Below are positions 24,560-33,449 of a DNA stretch of 51,314 nt, in pieces. Within the stretch, counting starts at the first letter, position 1; each line of letters starts with the position of its first letter. The notes under the pieces are model-generated. The model did no database searches, was not told the origin of the DNA, and saw only the letters and a program-made list of their open reading frames with translations. This stretch comes from an uncultured Bacteroidota bacterium (GTDB lineage Bacteria > Bacteroidota > Bacteroidia > Flavobacteriales > Flavobacteriaceae). The stretch is from the NCBI GenBank assembly GCA_913060705.1, contig CAJXTX010000006.1:1-51314 (forward strand), in the 5' to 3' direction. The position numbers and the translations under genes are program-made.

Positions 24560-26953
24560 CTAGCGACGAGTTTGCACGCCTAGAACGAGCTGTCTACCTG
24601 GGCCAGCTATCCCTGAAGAATAAGGGCGATAGCGCTGATTGGTGATGTTTTCAACGGCCATAAAAGCCTGCCATTTGCGCAGCTCGTAATTGAATCTGAG
24701 ATTCAGTGAATGCCAAGACGGGCTAAACGGATTCCCCTCAGGGTCTAAGGCGTACATAAACGCTTTTGAGCGCTCAGAGAGTGCGAGTCTTTCATAGGGT
24801 ATCGCACCATTCACATCTACTCCGGCTAATGCGCTAAACTTTCCATTCAGATATCGCATTTGAAACCTTCCGAAAAAAGGGGGTGCATGCCTCATATAGG
24901 ATTCTAACCCTTGATCATCAGTTTCAATCCCTCGGGTAAAATTGGCCAGGGCCCATGCTGAAAATTGGCGGCTAATCGCACTGTAAAGCGAGATTTCTGC
25001 GCCATAAACGCGGGCGTTCGATCCGTTTTGTATGGCGAGCACCTCACTGGATGCACCGCGATATTCAATAGTCGATGCCCCTCTGTAGGTAAAAGGCCTG
25101 CGAATGAGGGCATCATTCAAGACAGAGTGAAAAAAGCTAGTATCAAGCCACAGCCTGCGCTTCCATCTTCTGCGTATACCTATCTCTGTAGAGAAGGCTC
25201 TTTCAGGGTCAAGATCTGGATTGGGCACCACTACGCTTCCGGGTTCAGAATCGAATACCTTGGCGAGGTCGTCAATATTCGGTGCGCGAAAAGCAGATGA
25301 GGCGTTCAACCTAAAGTGCCATTCTCTGCTGTGATCGTAATTCAGTCCGGCCGAGTAGGTAAGTGCTGTTACGTCTGTCTCTTGAAGGCCAAACAATGCG
25401 GTAAAGGGATTCTTCGAAAAATCAATAGTGCTTTGAATACGATTCAGGCGCATCCCACCATTAAAAACAAGACGTTTTGAAATTTCTTGTTGAAGTGCGA
25501 GATAGGCCGCTGCTGCATTCCACTCTGCCCCATCTGGATAACGCGAGACGATAGGTGTTCGCGTATCGCTTTCGGGGTCAAGCATAGCCGCATTAGAACC
25601 AATACGGTTCAAATCTAGAGCTACCCCATAACGCAAGAGGCTTTTCTCAGAAAGAATACGTTCACCGTCGAACGAGAGATTGATCACATCTACCGATTCT
25701 AAGGCTTCGTTTAAATAGGGGAGCTGAAATCCTCGGTCAAAGCGCGATTCATTGAAACGTTGAAAGGCCGAACTCCATTGATGTCTCGATTTCTTAGCCT
25801 CATGGTTGAGTTTGTAATAAGTCATGAACCATTGCTGTGGTCCATAGTACCATTCTGCTGCTCGAGGTAATCCGTCTCTTGTTTGGATCAAGCGATCGTA
25901 TCGCGCAAAATCAGAGGTTGTGTTGTAAAAAATCCCCAGCTGTTGATCAAATGTCTTGCTGATTCGGTGTTTTGCTTTGGCCAGAAAATGATACGAATCA
26001 AAGCCGCTCGAAACTTGTCGTCTTGGATTTGGATTTTGGACCACCTGATCAACTCCTGAGGCCGTGGTAACATAAAAAGTTCTGAGGTATTCTTCAGGCC
26101 CGTTTTTGCCCATCTCTAGGTCTCCGAGCGACATGCGCGAGACACTAATCAAGGCCGATATTTTCGGGCTCACTACTTTGTGAGAAACATGAACGGTGCG
26201 TTCCGAGGAGGCCGTAGCCACACGCAATGCGTAATCTGTCTGATGCAAGGTTTTATCCGTCAATTCGGGCTCTTCGAGTGTTCTGGTATAAAAATTCATC
26301 ACTCCTCCAATCGCGTCGCTACCCGAAATTACAGTCCCTGGTCCGTATAGCACCTCTGCGCGATCAAGGGCGAACGGATCTATGGATATTACATTTTGAA
26401 TGTTTCCACCTCTAAAGATGGCGTTATTCATGCGGATACCGTCTACAGTGATAAGAACGCGATTCGTAGCAAATCCGCGAATCATAGGACTTCCTCCCCC
26501 GAGTTGGCTCTTCTGCACAAAAACGGCTCCAGAACGTTGCAATACATCGGCTGCCGTTTGGGGTTGAAAGAGCTGAATCTCCTGGGATCCAATCTTTCTA
26601 ATATGCACAGGAATCTTACGTGCAACATCGGCAAATCTAGAGGCTGAAATGACAATTTCGTCTAGCCCTTCGGATTGGGTGGAGAGTAAAATGGTCTCAC
26701 GTTGCTTAATGGTCGATTTCAGTCGCGTGAGCAGGCCATGCCCCATGTGTCTAAAAATGAGCACTTCTTTAGGACTAAAACGATCCAGCTCGGCGCGTCC
26801 AGCCCCATCGGTAGTGGTAAACGTACTGCGAGACTCATTATAGATGATGACCCCTGACAAAGGGTCTCCGCTCAACGAATCCTTCACCACCACCCGCTGC
26901 GCAATGGCAGACAGGCTGAATAAGACTGAAAAAAGTAGAACAAGGTTCTTCAT
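24560..26953 (-). CDS. TonB-dependent outer-membrane receptor, siderophore/heme-type
   Basis: A 797-residue outer-membrane receptor. Order of parts: signal peptide (ending near SAIAQR), a CarboxypepD_reg-like domain at about 20-95 (SGDPLSGVIIYNESRS, TTTDGAGRAEL), a canonical plug at about 110-230 (PQTAADVLQRSGAVFVQKSQ, SPMIRGFATNRVLITVDGIR, VEVLYGPGTV-like segment, SDAIGGVMNF), then a 22-strand-type barrel ending in GVQTRR. The intact plug resembles iron-complex, heme or vitamin receptors; the ligand cannot be told. The ATG overlaps the recO stop by one base (TAATG), an unusual partner pairing that may reflect only operon packing. Confidence 0.93.
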   Translation of the reverse strand: MKNLVLLFSVLFSLSAIAQRVVVKDSLSGDPLSGVIIYNESRSTFTTTDGAGRAELDRFSPKEVLIFRHMGHGLLTRLKSTIKQRETILLSTQSEGLDEIVISASRFADVARKIPVHIRKIGSQEIQLFQPQTAADVLQRSGAVFVQKSQLGGGSPMIRGFATNRVLITVDGIRMNNAIFRGGNIQNVISIDPFALDRAEVLYGPGTVISGSDAIGGVMNFYTRTLEEPELTDKTLHQTDYALRVATASSERTVHVSHKVVSPKISALISVSRMSLGDLEMGKNGPEEYLRTFYVTTASGVDQVVQNPNPRRQVSSGFDSYHFLAKAKHRISKTFDQQLGIFYNTTSDFARYDRLIQTRDGLPRAAEWYYGPQQWFMTYYKLNHEAKKSRHQWSSAFQRFNESRFDRGFQLPYLNEALESVDVINLSFDGERILSEKSLLRYGVALDLNRIGSNAAMLDPESDTRTPIVSRYPDGAEWNAAAAYLALQQEISKRLVFNGGMRLNRIQSTIDFSKNPFTALFGLQETDVTALTYSAGLNYDHSREWHFRLNASSAFRAPNIDDLAKVFDSEPGSVVVPNPDLDPERAFSTEIGIRRRWKRRLWLDTSFFHSVLNDALIRRPFTYRGASTIEYRGASSEVLAIQNGSNARVYGAEISLYSAISRQFSAWALANFTRGIETDDQGLESYMRHAPPFFGRFQMRYLNGKFSALAGVDVNGAIPYERLALSERSKAFMYALDPEGNPFSPSWHSLNLRFNYELRKWQAFMAVENITNQRYRPYSSGIAGPGRQLVLGVQTRR

Positions 26954-27678
26954 TAAAAAATCGACTGAATGATCTCAAGTGACTTGGGGTATTTAAACCC
27001 TGCGATTTGAGCCGATAGGTAGTCTAACAGACCTTCTAAAAGTTCTTTTCGTGTCGCTTTGTCATCCATATGTGGCGTTACTTCATCAAAATCTATGCCT
27101 AAGTAGGAAGCCAGTCGGGCTGAAGTAGGCACAGAAAGTGCCTGAATGGCCGTGAATTGGTCAGTAAAAATGCCCTCGTTCAGATCAAAAACTTGACCTG
27201 GTTTGTATTCTTGATCAGGATAGCTCCCTAAATGCCGTGTGATCCCTAGCAAAAATTTGATCAAAAAATCAGGGGCCGGCTTCTCACTTTCAAGACGATT
27301 GGCCTGTTCGCTAACAAAATCAAAGAGCTCCTGCTCTGGATGACCTTCAGAGAGCACTGAGGCAATGACTTCGGCCATGAATAGGGCGACATTAGACTTG
27401 ACTACATCAGATAAGTAACCTTGCCCAATCAACAAGGGCTTAGCCTCTTTGATGGTGAATAACCGAGAAGTATTCGAAGTGGTAACCACTGCATTAAGCA
27501 GCGTCATAGACTGAAAATAAGAAGCTCTTAATCCCTTTTTTTTCGCGCCGAGTACGCCCTTTACGAGATAGGACTGTAGACCCAGTTCTTTCGTAAAGGC
27601 ACGCACAATCAGACTCGTCTCTCCATACCTGAGTCTATTCAGAACAATGAGGTCGGTGTGTGCGGTCTGGGTGCTCAA
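26953..27678 (-). CDS. recO: DNA repair protein RecO
   Basis: Recombination mediator that, with RecR, loads RecA on SSB-coated DNA. The 241 residues show the N-terminal OB fold typical of RecO (DLIVLNRLRYGETSLIVRAFT, QSYLVKGVLG) and a helical C-terminal half. The C-terminal zinc-binding cysteines of some RecO proteins are absent. No ATG is available near the family start; the frame begins with TTG at 27678, directly before STQTAHTDLIVLNR, so a TTG start is likely. Six bases separate it from the upstream gdhA stop, and its own stop overlaps the next start by one base. Confidence 0.92.
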   Translation of the reverse strand: MSTQTAHTDLIVLNRLRYGETSLIVRAFTKELGLQSYLVKGVLGAKKKGLRASYFQSMTLLNAVVTTSNTSRLFTIKEAKPLLIGQGYLSDVVKSNVALFMAEVIASVLSEGHPEQELFDFVSEQANRLESEKPAPDFLIKFLLGITRHLGSYPDQEYKPGQVFDLNEGIFTDQFTAIQALSVPTSARLASYLGIDFDEVTPHMDDKATRKELLEGLLDYLSAQIAGFKYPKSLEIIQSIF

Positions 27679-27684
27679 TAGGCT

Positions 27685-29040
27685 TTAGATCACTCCTTGG
27701 GCTAACATGGCATCAGCGACTTTAACGAATCCGGCAATATTTGCCCCTTTAACGTAATTGCAATATCCGTCATCTTCCATTCCGAAACGGGTACAAGCAT
27801 CGTGAATATCTGCCATAATTCCTTTGAGCTTCACGTCTACTTCTTCTCGTGTCCAACTAATTCGCAGCGAATTTTGAGACATCTCTAGTCCTGATGTTGC
27901 CACACCCCCAGCATTTGAAGCTTTACCTGGGGCAAAAAGTATTTTATTATCGTGGAAGGCGTGTATAGCCTCTGGGGTTGAAGGCATGTTGGCTCCTTCA
28001 GAAACAGCGATTACACCGTTCTTAATGAGCATCGTAGCGTCTTCACCCGTGAGTTCGTTCTGAGTAGCACAAGGCAACGCAACTTGGCATTTTATTTCCC
28101 AAGGGCGTTTTCCTTCGTGATATGTAGCCTTTGGATACTCTTTTACATAAGTCATAATACGGCCACGCTTATTGTTTTTTAAGTCCATGACGAATTCAAG
28201 CTTTTCAGCATCAATTCCGTCCGGATCGTAGATGTAGCCTCCCGAATCAGATAAGGTCAATACCTTTCCACCTAGTTGAAGGACCTTCTCTGCAGCAAAC
28301 TGTGCCACGTTTCCGGATCCAGAGACAACAACCTCTTTTCCTTCTATAGACTGTCCCTTTGTTTGAAGCATACTCTGCGCAAAATACACGGTTCCGTAAC
28401 CCGTTGCCTCAGGACGAATCTGAGAACCACCCCAGCTCAATCCCTTGCCGGTGAGTACCCCCGTAAATTCATTTCTTGTCTTTTTGTAGGCGCCAAAAAG
28501 GTATCCAATTTCACGTGCACCTACGCCAATGTCACCAGCCGGAACATCGGTGTTCGGCCCAATGTGTCGGCACAATTCAGCCATGAAGGCATGACAGAAA
28601 CGCATCACCTCATCGTCCGATTTACCCTTCGGATCAAAGTCAGACCCTCCCTTAGCTCCTCCCATAGGAAGCGTGGTCAAACTGTTTTTAAACACCTGCT
28701 CAAAAGCTAAAAACTTAAGTACACTGGCGTTCACAGTAGGGTGAAAACGCAGCCCTCCTTTGTACGGACCAATCGCAGAATTCATCTGAATTCTATAGCC
28801 GCGATTCACGTGAATCTCACCTCTGTCGTCAACCCAGGCGACACGAAATGAAATCAATCGTTCAGGCTCAACCATGCGCAGTAGAATGTTCTTGCCATGG
28901 TAAATATCGTGTTGCACAATGTAAGGAATCACGGTGTCGGCCACCTCTTGAACCGCCTGTAAGAACTCGGGTTCATGACCGTTTCGATTGCGTACTTCTT
29001 GCATAAAGTTGTCAATCGCGCTTTGAGTGTCTGAGTGCAT
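27685..29040 (-). CDS. gdhA: NADP-specific glutamate dehydrogenase
   Basis: Reversible amination of 2-oxoglutarate to glutamate, an ammonium assimilation route. The 451-residue length fits the hexameric NADPH-type enzyme. Visible: RVAWVDDRGEIHVNRGYRIQ, the active-site region GPYKGGLRFHP, the catalytic lysine motif PMGGAKGGSDFDPKGKS, and the Rossmann part with VVSGSGNVAQFAAEK. It is the first gene of gdhA-recO-receptor. A -7 box (29067-29074) lies 26 bases upstream, and the leader has three ATTATG copies. Confidence 0.97.
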   Translation of the reverse strand: MHSDTQSAIDNFMQEVRNRNGHEPEFLQAVQEVADTVIPYIVQHDIYHGKNILLRMVEPERLISFRVAWVDDRGEIHVNRGYRIQMNSAIGPYKGGLRFHPTVNASVLKFLAFEQVFKNSLTTLPMGGAKGGSDFDPKGKSDDEVMRFCHAFMAELCRHIGPNTDVPAGDIGVGAREIGYLFGAYKKTRNEFTGVLTGKGLSWGGSQIRPEATGYGTVYFAQSMLQTKGQSIEGKEVVVSGSGNVAQFAAEKVLQLGGKVLTLSDSGGYIYDPDGIDAEKLEFVMDLKNNKRGRIMTYVKEYPKATYHEGKRPWEIKCQVALPCATQNELTGEDATMLIKNGVIAVSEGANMPSTPEAIHAFHDNKILFAPGKASNAGGVATSGLEMSQNSLRISWTREEVDVKLKGIMADIHDACTRFGMEDDGYCNYVKGANIAGFVKVADAMLAQGVI

Positions 29041-29066
29041 TTATTGAACAATTATGAATTATGATG

Positions 29067-29074
29067 CAAAATTA
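29067..29074 (-). promoter_or_regulatory. -7 promoter box for gdhA
   Basis: Read leftward, TAATTTTG matches TAnnTTTG and ends 26 bases before the gdhA ATG at 29040. No TTG lies 17-19 bases upstream, so this promoter may need an activator. The interval contains ATTATG (as CATAAT leftward) at 29051, 29058 and 29071. Confidence 0.4.
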
Positions 29075-29152
29075 TGCTATTTCCGATCTGGAAGGGGGCT
29101 TAAATTTTCAAATTCGCAAAAGTTTTTGCCACCATGAGCCGTAGGGCTTTCT

Positions 29153-29160
29153 TACTTTTG
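29153..29160 (+). promoter_or_regulatory. -7 promoter box for the ArsC-like gene
   Basis: TACTTTTG matches TAnnTTTG and ends 22 bases before the ATG at 29183. The nearest upstream TTG (29126-29128) is 24 bases away, longer than the usual 17-19. Confidence 0.35.
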
Positions 29161-29182
29161 TAGACGTTCTTAACACGTGCTT

Positions 29183-29536
29183 ATGAAACAGATCTACCAC
29201 CTTGAAACGTGTAAAACGTGCCAAAAAGCGTTGGCGCTTCTGAGTCCAGATCAAGAGGTTGAACTCATTGAGATCAAGTCTCAAGGCATCAGCAAAGAGG
29301 CCTTAGAACACATGGCGCAGCTCGCAGGGAGCTATGAGGCGCTTTTTAGCCGAAGAGCCATTCTGTATCGTCAACGTAATCTAGGGGAGCAACAACTGAG
29401 CGAAGACGATTATAAGTCTCTCATACTAGAGCATTACACCTTTTTGAAACGTCCGGTTGTGGTCACCGATCGCGAGATTTTTATCGGAAATTCAAAAGCG
29501 GTTTTAGAGGCTGCAAAGACAGCCTTACATTCATGA
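29183..29536 (+). CDS. ArsC/Spx-like thioredoxin-fold protein
   Basis: A 117-residue protein of the ArsC/Spx group. The N-terminal CKTC (in HLETCKTCQKAL) gives a Cys-x-x-Cys redox pair, and the C-terminal LKRPVVVTDREIFIGNS is the family's KRP segment followed by a cis-Pro loop. Members include glutaredoxin-dependent arsenate reductases and Spx-like regulators. No ars operon genes are nearby, so arsenate reduction should not be assumed. I chose the ATG at 29183; a GTG two codons earlier (29177) is less likely. It overlaps the following transporter gene by four bases (ATGA). Confidence 0.87.
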   Translation: MKQIYHLETCKTCQKALALLSPDQEVELIEIKSQGISKEALEHMAQLAGSYEALFSRRAILYRQRNLGEQQLSEDDYKSLILEHYTFLKRPVVVTDREIFIGNSKAVLEAAKTALHS

Positions 29537-30435
29537 AAAAACGGATACTTGCGCTGTTAGCAGCTCTTGGTGCGACCACTATATACGGTCTGAATCACAC
29601 GGTGGCAAAGGGTATTATGCCTGAGCACCTCAGTCCTTTTGCCTTTATTTTTCTCCGTGTGATAGGAGGGTTTGTGTTTTTCTGGGCTGCGACCTGGTTT
29701 GCACCTAAAGAACGCATAGACCGGGCTGATTTCAAAAACATTTTCTTAGCCGCTGTTTTTGGAGCGTGTATCAACATGCTCTCGTTTTTTTCTGGATTAG
29801 AACTGTCGACACCGATCAATAGCGCCCTTATTGTCACCACTACTCCGATCACTACCCTAGTGCTCTCCGTCATCTTTCTAAAAGAAGAGGTAACAAAACT
29901 CAAGACCTCTGGAATTGCTCTTGGATTTTTAGGTGCCTTAAGCCTCATACTCCTAGGTCAAGAGGTGCGCTCTGACGCCCCTAACCCTACATTGGGTAAC
30001 GCGCTTATCATGCTCAACTCTATTTCGTACAGTATCTATTTGATCATTGTTCGTAACCTGATGCAGAAATACAATGCTTTCACCATCCTCAAATGGATCT
30101 TCACCTTCTCGCTGTTGCTCAACACGCCTATAACATTGAATGATTTTATGGCGATAGATTGGCCAGGTATTCCGTTATGGGGATACGGTACCATAGCCTT
30201 CGTAGTAATAGGAGTCACCTGTATGACCTTCTTACTCAACGCCTACGCCATGAGTGAATTAAAAGCCTCAACAATTGGAGTATTCTCTTATGTGCAACCC
30301 GTCATTGCTATCGTTTTCGCCGTTATTGCCGGAAAGGATCGCTTTACGGCTACCAAAATTGCAGCGGCAACCCTGGTCTTTACGGGGGTATTTATGGCCA
30401 CCCGCAAAAAGGCCAAACCCAAGGAAGTTTCGTAG
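29533..30435 (+). CDS. EamA-family (drug/metabolite transporter) exporter
   Basis: A 300-residue inner-membrane protein with ten hydrophobic segments arranged as two five-helix EamA repeats: the first ends near LSLILLGQEV and the second near TGVFMATRKK. Conserved features include the N-terminal TIYGLNHTVAKG, LSPFAFIFLRVIGG and, before the last helix pair, STIGVFSYVQPVIAIVFAVI. Family members usually export amino acids, nucleobases or similar metabolites; the substrate is not predictable. The start overlaps the ArsC-like gene's stop by four bases, so they are co-translated. Confidence 0.93.
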   Translation: MKKRILALLAALGATTIYGLNHTVAKGIMPEHLSPFAFIFLRVIGGFVFFWAATWFAPKERIDRADFKNIFLAAVFGACINMLSFFSGLELSTPINSALIVTTTPITTLVLSVIFLKEEVTKLKTSGIALGFLGALSLILLGQEVRSDAPNPTLGNALIMLNSISYSIYLIIVRNLMQKYNAFTILKWIFTFSLLLNTPITLNDFMAIDWPGIPLWGYGTIAFVVIGVTCMTFLLNAYAMSELKASTIGVFSYVQPVIAIVFAVIAGKDRFTATKIAAATLVFTGVFMATRKKAKPKEVS

Positions 30436-30456
30436 CTTTAAGAAATTTAAAATGCT

Positions 30457-31437
30457 ATGAATACCATTCCTAAAGGACTCGAAGGGGCAAGCCTGCCCGT
30501 GATCGCAGCTCCCATGTTTTTAGTTTCAGGACCAGAACTCGTCATCGAGTGTTGTAAGAATGGTGTCGTCGGAACCTTTCCGGCCCTAAATGAAAGAACA
30601 AGCGAGGGGTTTGAACAGTGGCTTATTACCATCAAAGAGGCCCTCTCTGAATACGAGAAGACCACCGGAAAGAAAGCCGCTCCTTTCGGAGTAAATCTCA
30701 TTGTGCATCCGACCAATACCCGACTGCAAAAAGATGTAGAGATCTGCGTCAAACACAAGGTTCCATTAGTCATCACCTCATTAGGTGCCATATCTATATT
30801 GGTTGATGCCATCCACAGTTACGGCGGACTCGTGTACCACGATATTGTCAAAAAGCGTCATGCCGAAAAAGCTGCAGAGGCGGGGGTAGACGGTCTTATT
30901 CTGGTTTCTGCGGGAGCTGGAGGACATGCCGGAACCATCAATCCAATGGCGCTCATTAAAGATGTGCGAAAAGTTTTTGACAAGACGATTGTAGTGGCCG
31001 GAGCCATCAGTACCGGAATGGATATCGCAAGTGTTCTGCAGATGGGGGCTGACATGGCCTATATGGGCACGCGCTTCATCAATACCACCGAAAGTCGAGC
31101 CCAAGAAGAATACAAAGAAATGATCGTAAACAGCACCTCTGACAAGATCATTCATACCGCGGCGGTTTCGGGTATACCTGCGAATTTTATGGAGGCCAGC
31201 CTTGAGGCGGCCGGAATAAAACCAGAAGACTATAAGAAAGAAGGTAAATTAGATCCAGGGCTCGACATGAATTCAGAGGCCAAGGCCTGGAAGACGATAT
31301 GGTCTGCCGGACATGGAGTAAGCGCGATTGACGATGTTCCTTCAACTGAGCAGCTCATTGACCGCCTCAGAGCTGAACTTGTCGAGGCTATGGAAACCCA
31401 ACAACAACGACTAGATTGGTTAAAATCATTAGCGTAA
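30457..31437 (+). CDS. Nitronate monooxygenase-family FMN enzyme
   Basis: A 326-residue TIM-barrel flavoprotein of the nitronate monooxygenase (2-nitropropane dioxygenase) family. Typical features: the N-terminal LPVIAAPMFLVSGPELVIE, the FMN-phosphate region LILVSAGAGGHAG with the active-site histidine, VVAGAISTGMDIASVLQMGADMAYMGTRF, and a C-terminal WSAGHGVSAIDDVPS. Natural substrates are often unknown; nitronates such as propionate-3-nitronate are known for characterised members. It starts 21 bases after the EamA gene, so likely shares its transcript, although a TAGCTTTA close to a -7 box is at 30433-30440. Confidence 0.93.
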   Translation: MNTIPKGLEGASLPVIAAPMFLVSGPELVIECCKNGVVGTFPALNERTSEGFEQWLITIKEALSEYEKTTGKKAAPFGVNLIVHPTNTRLQKDVEICVKHKVPLVITSLGAISILVDAIHSYGGLVYHDIVKKRHAEKAAEAGVDGLILVSAGAGGHAGTINPMALIKDVRKVFDKTIVVAGAISTGMDIASVLQMGADMAYMGTRFINTTESRAQEEYKEMIVNSTSDKIIHTAAVSGIPANFMEASLEAAGIKPEDYKKEGKLDPGLDMNSEAKAWKTIWSAGHGVSAIDDVPSTEQLIDRLRAELVEAMETQQQRLDWLKSLA

Positions 31438-31488
31438 CTTGCCTTACCCAAAGGGGTAGTTTACCTTTACATATCTAATCTGATTCCA

Positions 31489-31965
31489 ATGAAAAAGACC
31501 TTTTTACTCGCCCTATCAGTCGTACTTTTTAGCTGTGGAGAAAGCCCTAAGAAAGAAGAAAGCAAAGGCTTCGAAATGTCGAGAACCAAAACACAAGCAA
31601 GCACTAGCGAATCTGCAGGGGTTCCTGTTGATTTGAGCAATAAAGGTATCGGCCCTATTAGCTCTTATAGTTTTTCACCTGAAATAAACACCGCTTTGTC
31701 TGAACAAGGAAAAGGCATTTACAACTCTAAATGTACTGCTTGCCACATGGCCAATCAGCGTATGATCGGACCTGCCCTTAGCGGAGTGTATGAACGAAGA
31801 AGCCCTGAATGGGTGCTTAACTTACTCTTGAATACAGATGAGATGTTGAAAAAAGATCCCATTACCATCGCGCTCCTCAAAGAGCACAACAATGCGATCA
31901 TGAACAACCAAAACCTCTCTGAAGACGAGGCGAAAGCCGTTGCCGAGTATTTGAGAACACTTTAA
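31489..31965 (+). CDS. Cytochrome c lipoprotein
   Basis: A 158-residue exported electron carrier. The lipoprotein signal ends in VVLFSCGESP. A single heme site CTACH (C82, C85, H86) is followed by MIGPALSGVYERRSPEWV, the usual class I pattern; a distal methionine lies in NAIMNNQN or the region around it, which I cannot settle. The C-terminal LSEDEAKAVAEYLRTL helix is typical. It may donate electrons to a terminal oxidase. A TACCTTTA at 31462-31469 with TTG 20 bases upstream (31439) is a near-consensus promoter. Confidence 0.92.
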   Translation: MKKTFLLALSVVLFSCGESPKKEESKGFEMSRTKTQASTSESAGVPVDLSNKGIGPISSYSFSPEINTALSEQGKGIYNSKCTACHMANQRMIGPALSGVYERRSPEWVLNLLLNTDEMLKKDPITIALLKEHNNAIMNNQNLSEDEAKAVAEYLRTL

Positions 31966-31973
31966 AATACCCC

Positions 31974-32975
31974 ATGCCCACAAAGCCAATCTTCGGCGTT
32001 ATTGGGGGTGGAAGTTTTGGTACAGCCTTAACTAAAATTCTCAATGACAACGGGTATCCTGTGCAGTGGTATGTGCATGAAGAATCCGTAGCCCAATCCA
32101 TTAACGCTTCAGGCCAGAATCCGAATTACCTAAAGGAGGTCCGCCTAAATACAGACCTAGTTCGAGCGAGTGTTTCACTTTCAGACAGTCTAGACGGAGT
32201 AGCTGTGGTCTTTCTTGTAGTACCTTCTGCCTTTGTCCACAGCCTGTTACACGATCGAAAATTCTTACTCAAAGATCAAGTGGTGTTTTCTGCGATTAAA
32301 GGAATCGTTCCTGAAACTGGACAAGTCATCCAAGAATACCTCATCGATCATTGCAATGTCAATAGTGAAACTTTTGGAGTGATCGCTGGCCCAGCACATG
32401 CCGAGGAGATCGCATTAGAGAACATGTCTTATTTGACCGTTGCCGCTAATGCAACTCCATGGGCGCTCATCGTTCAACAAGCATTATCAAATCACTACGT
32501 CAAAGTAAATCTCACCGCTGACAGCATAGGTATCGAGTATGCCGCAGTATTGAAAAACGTATATGCCATCGCTTCGGGTATTGCAGATGGCCTCGATTTT
32601 GGAGACAATTTTCAAAGCGTTCTATTGTCAAATGCGATTAGAGAGATGAAACGATTTATTTCAAGGGTGCACAAAATCAAACGGAACATCAATCATTCAG
32701 CCTACCTAGGGGACCTCTTGGTAACCGCCTATTCAAAACATAGTAGAAATCGACGGTTTGGGCTTTTGTTGGCACAGCGTATGACCGAAGACCAAATCAA
32801 ACAGTCGATGTCGATGGTAGCCGAGGGCGCCTATGCGGTTCGCCCTTTGTATGCGATTGCCAAAAAGCAAGATCGAAAGTTAAAGACCCCCATTCTGGAT
32901 GCCGTCTATGAGGTTCTAGCGAATCAGCAAGACCCTCAAAAAGTTTTTGAGGCACTAAAACTTAAGCTTACCTAA
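31974..32975 (+). CDS. gpsA: Glycerol-3-phosphate dehydrogenase [NAD(P)+]
   Basis: Makes sn-glycerol-3-phosphate from dihydroxyacetone phosphate for phospholipid synthesis. In 333 residues: N-terminal dinucleotide-binding GVIGGGSFGTALTKIL, the FSAIKGIVPETGQVIQEYL and VIAGPAHAEEIA segments, the catalytic lysine in AAVLKNVYAIASGIADGL, and the C-terminal LGDLLVTAYSKHSRNRRFGLLLA. All are family signatures. It starts 8 bases after the cytochrome gene and ends next to a convergent small gene with no spacer. Confidence 0.96.
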   Translation: MPTKPIFGVIGGGSFGTALTKILNDNGYPVQWYVHEESVAQSINASGQNPNYLKEVRLNTDLVRASVSLSDSLDGVAVVFLVVPSAFVHSLLHDRKFLLKDQVVFSAIKGIVPETGQVIQEYLIDHCNVNSETFGVIAGPAHAEEIALENMSYLTVAANATPWALIVQQALSNHYVKVNLTADSIGIEYAAVLKNVYAIASGIADGLDFGDNFQSVLLSNAIREMKRFISRVHKIKRNINHSAYLGDLLVTAYSKHSRNRRFGLLLAQRMTEDQIKQSMSMVAEGAYAVRPLYAIAKKQDRKLKTPILDAVYEVLANQQDPQKVFEALKLKLT

Positions 32976-33329
32976 TTAGAGGTATTCTTTCTCAACGAAA
33001 TAGTGTACCAAGGCTTCTTTCATGAGTCGTGATTGTTCTCCTGCCTTTAGAAATGGGAGTTCTTCAACGACGTGATAATGCGGCCACATATCTTCGTCGT
33101 AATGAGAGAAAGTATAATAACCATAAGGCTCAAGCAATCTGCAAATAGCTATATGGATCACATTAATCTTCTCGTCTTTACTAAACTTTCGGTGCAACTG
33201 ACCCAATTCTTGGAGGCCAACAATAAAAAGGATCTGATCGAGTTCAAGAGGGTCTGCATCAGAAAATTGCGCTGAAAGTTTCTGAACCAATAGATCGTAC
33301 TGCTCTTTAAGGGTGTTTGACTCGCTCAT
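32976..33329 (-). CDS. Conserved-looking small hypothetical protein
   Basis: A 117-residue soluble protein with no signal peptide or membrane segment, mostly helical, ending YFVEKEYL. The stretch around KINVIHIAICRLLEPYGYY reads like a well-kept core, and I have the impression that similar proteins occur in other Flavobacteriia, but I do not know a function. It is convergent with gpsA (stop codons adjacent). It has the best-formed promoter in the window: TTG-N17-TAATTTTG at 33361-33334, with the -7 box ending four bases before the ATG. Confidence 0.7.
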   Translation of the reverse strand: MSESNTLKEQYDLLVQKLSAQFSDADPLELDQILFIVGLQELGQLHRKFSKDEKINVIHIAICRLLEPYGYYTFSHYDEDMWPHYHVVEELPFLKAGEQSRLMKEALVHYFVEKEYL

Positions 33330-33333
33330 GGGA

Positions 33334-33361
33334 CAAAATTAGGCACAACTAATATGCGCAA
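33334..33361 (-). promoter_or_regulatory. Bacteroidota-type promoter for the 117-residue gene
   Basis: Read leftward, TTG (33361-33359), 17 bases, then TAATTTTG (33341-33334). The box ends four bases before the ATG at 33329, so the mRNA should be leaderless or nearly so. Confidence 0.7.
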
Positions 33362-33449
33362 TACAGTATTTTCTAATTTTTATAGCAGCTAAACGTATTG
33401 CATCACTGCAGTTTAGAAGTACTTTAGATGGTGTGTTAGATTAGTTTTG

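Noticed and set aside
28276-28710. 144-residue open frame opposite gdhA
   Set aside because: Antisense shadow of a highly conserved gene, with no start context and no protein-like features.
29183-30435. Arsenic resistance operon
   Set aside because: The ArsC-like protein stands alone with an EamA exporter; there is no ArsR, ArsB or Acr3, so the ArsC/Spx family label is not enough.
31441-31461. Small hairpin after the nitronate monooxygenase gene (TACCC/GGGTA)
   Set aside because: The stem is only five pairs and has no proper T run, so I did not call a terminator.
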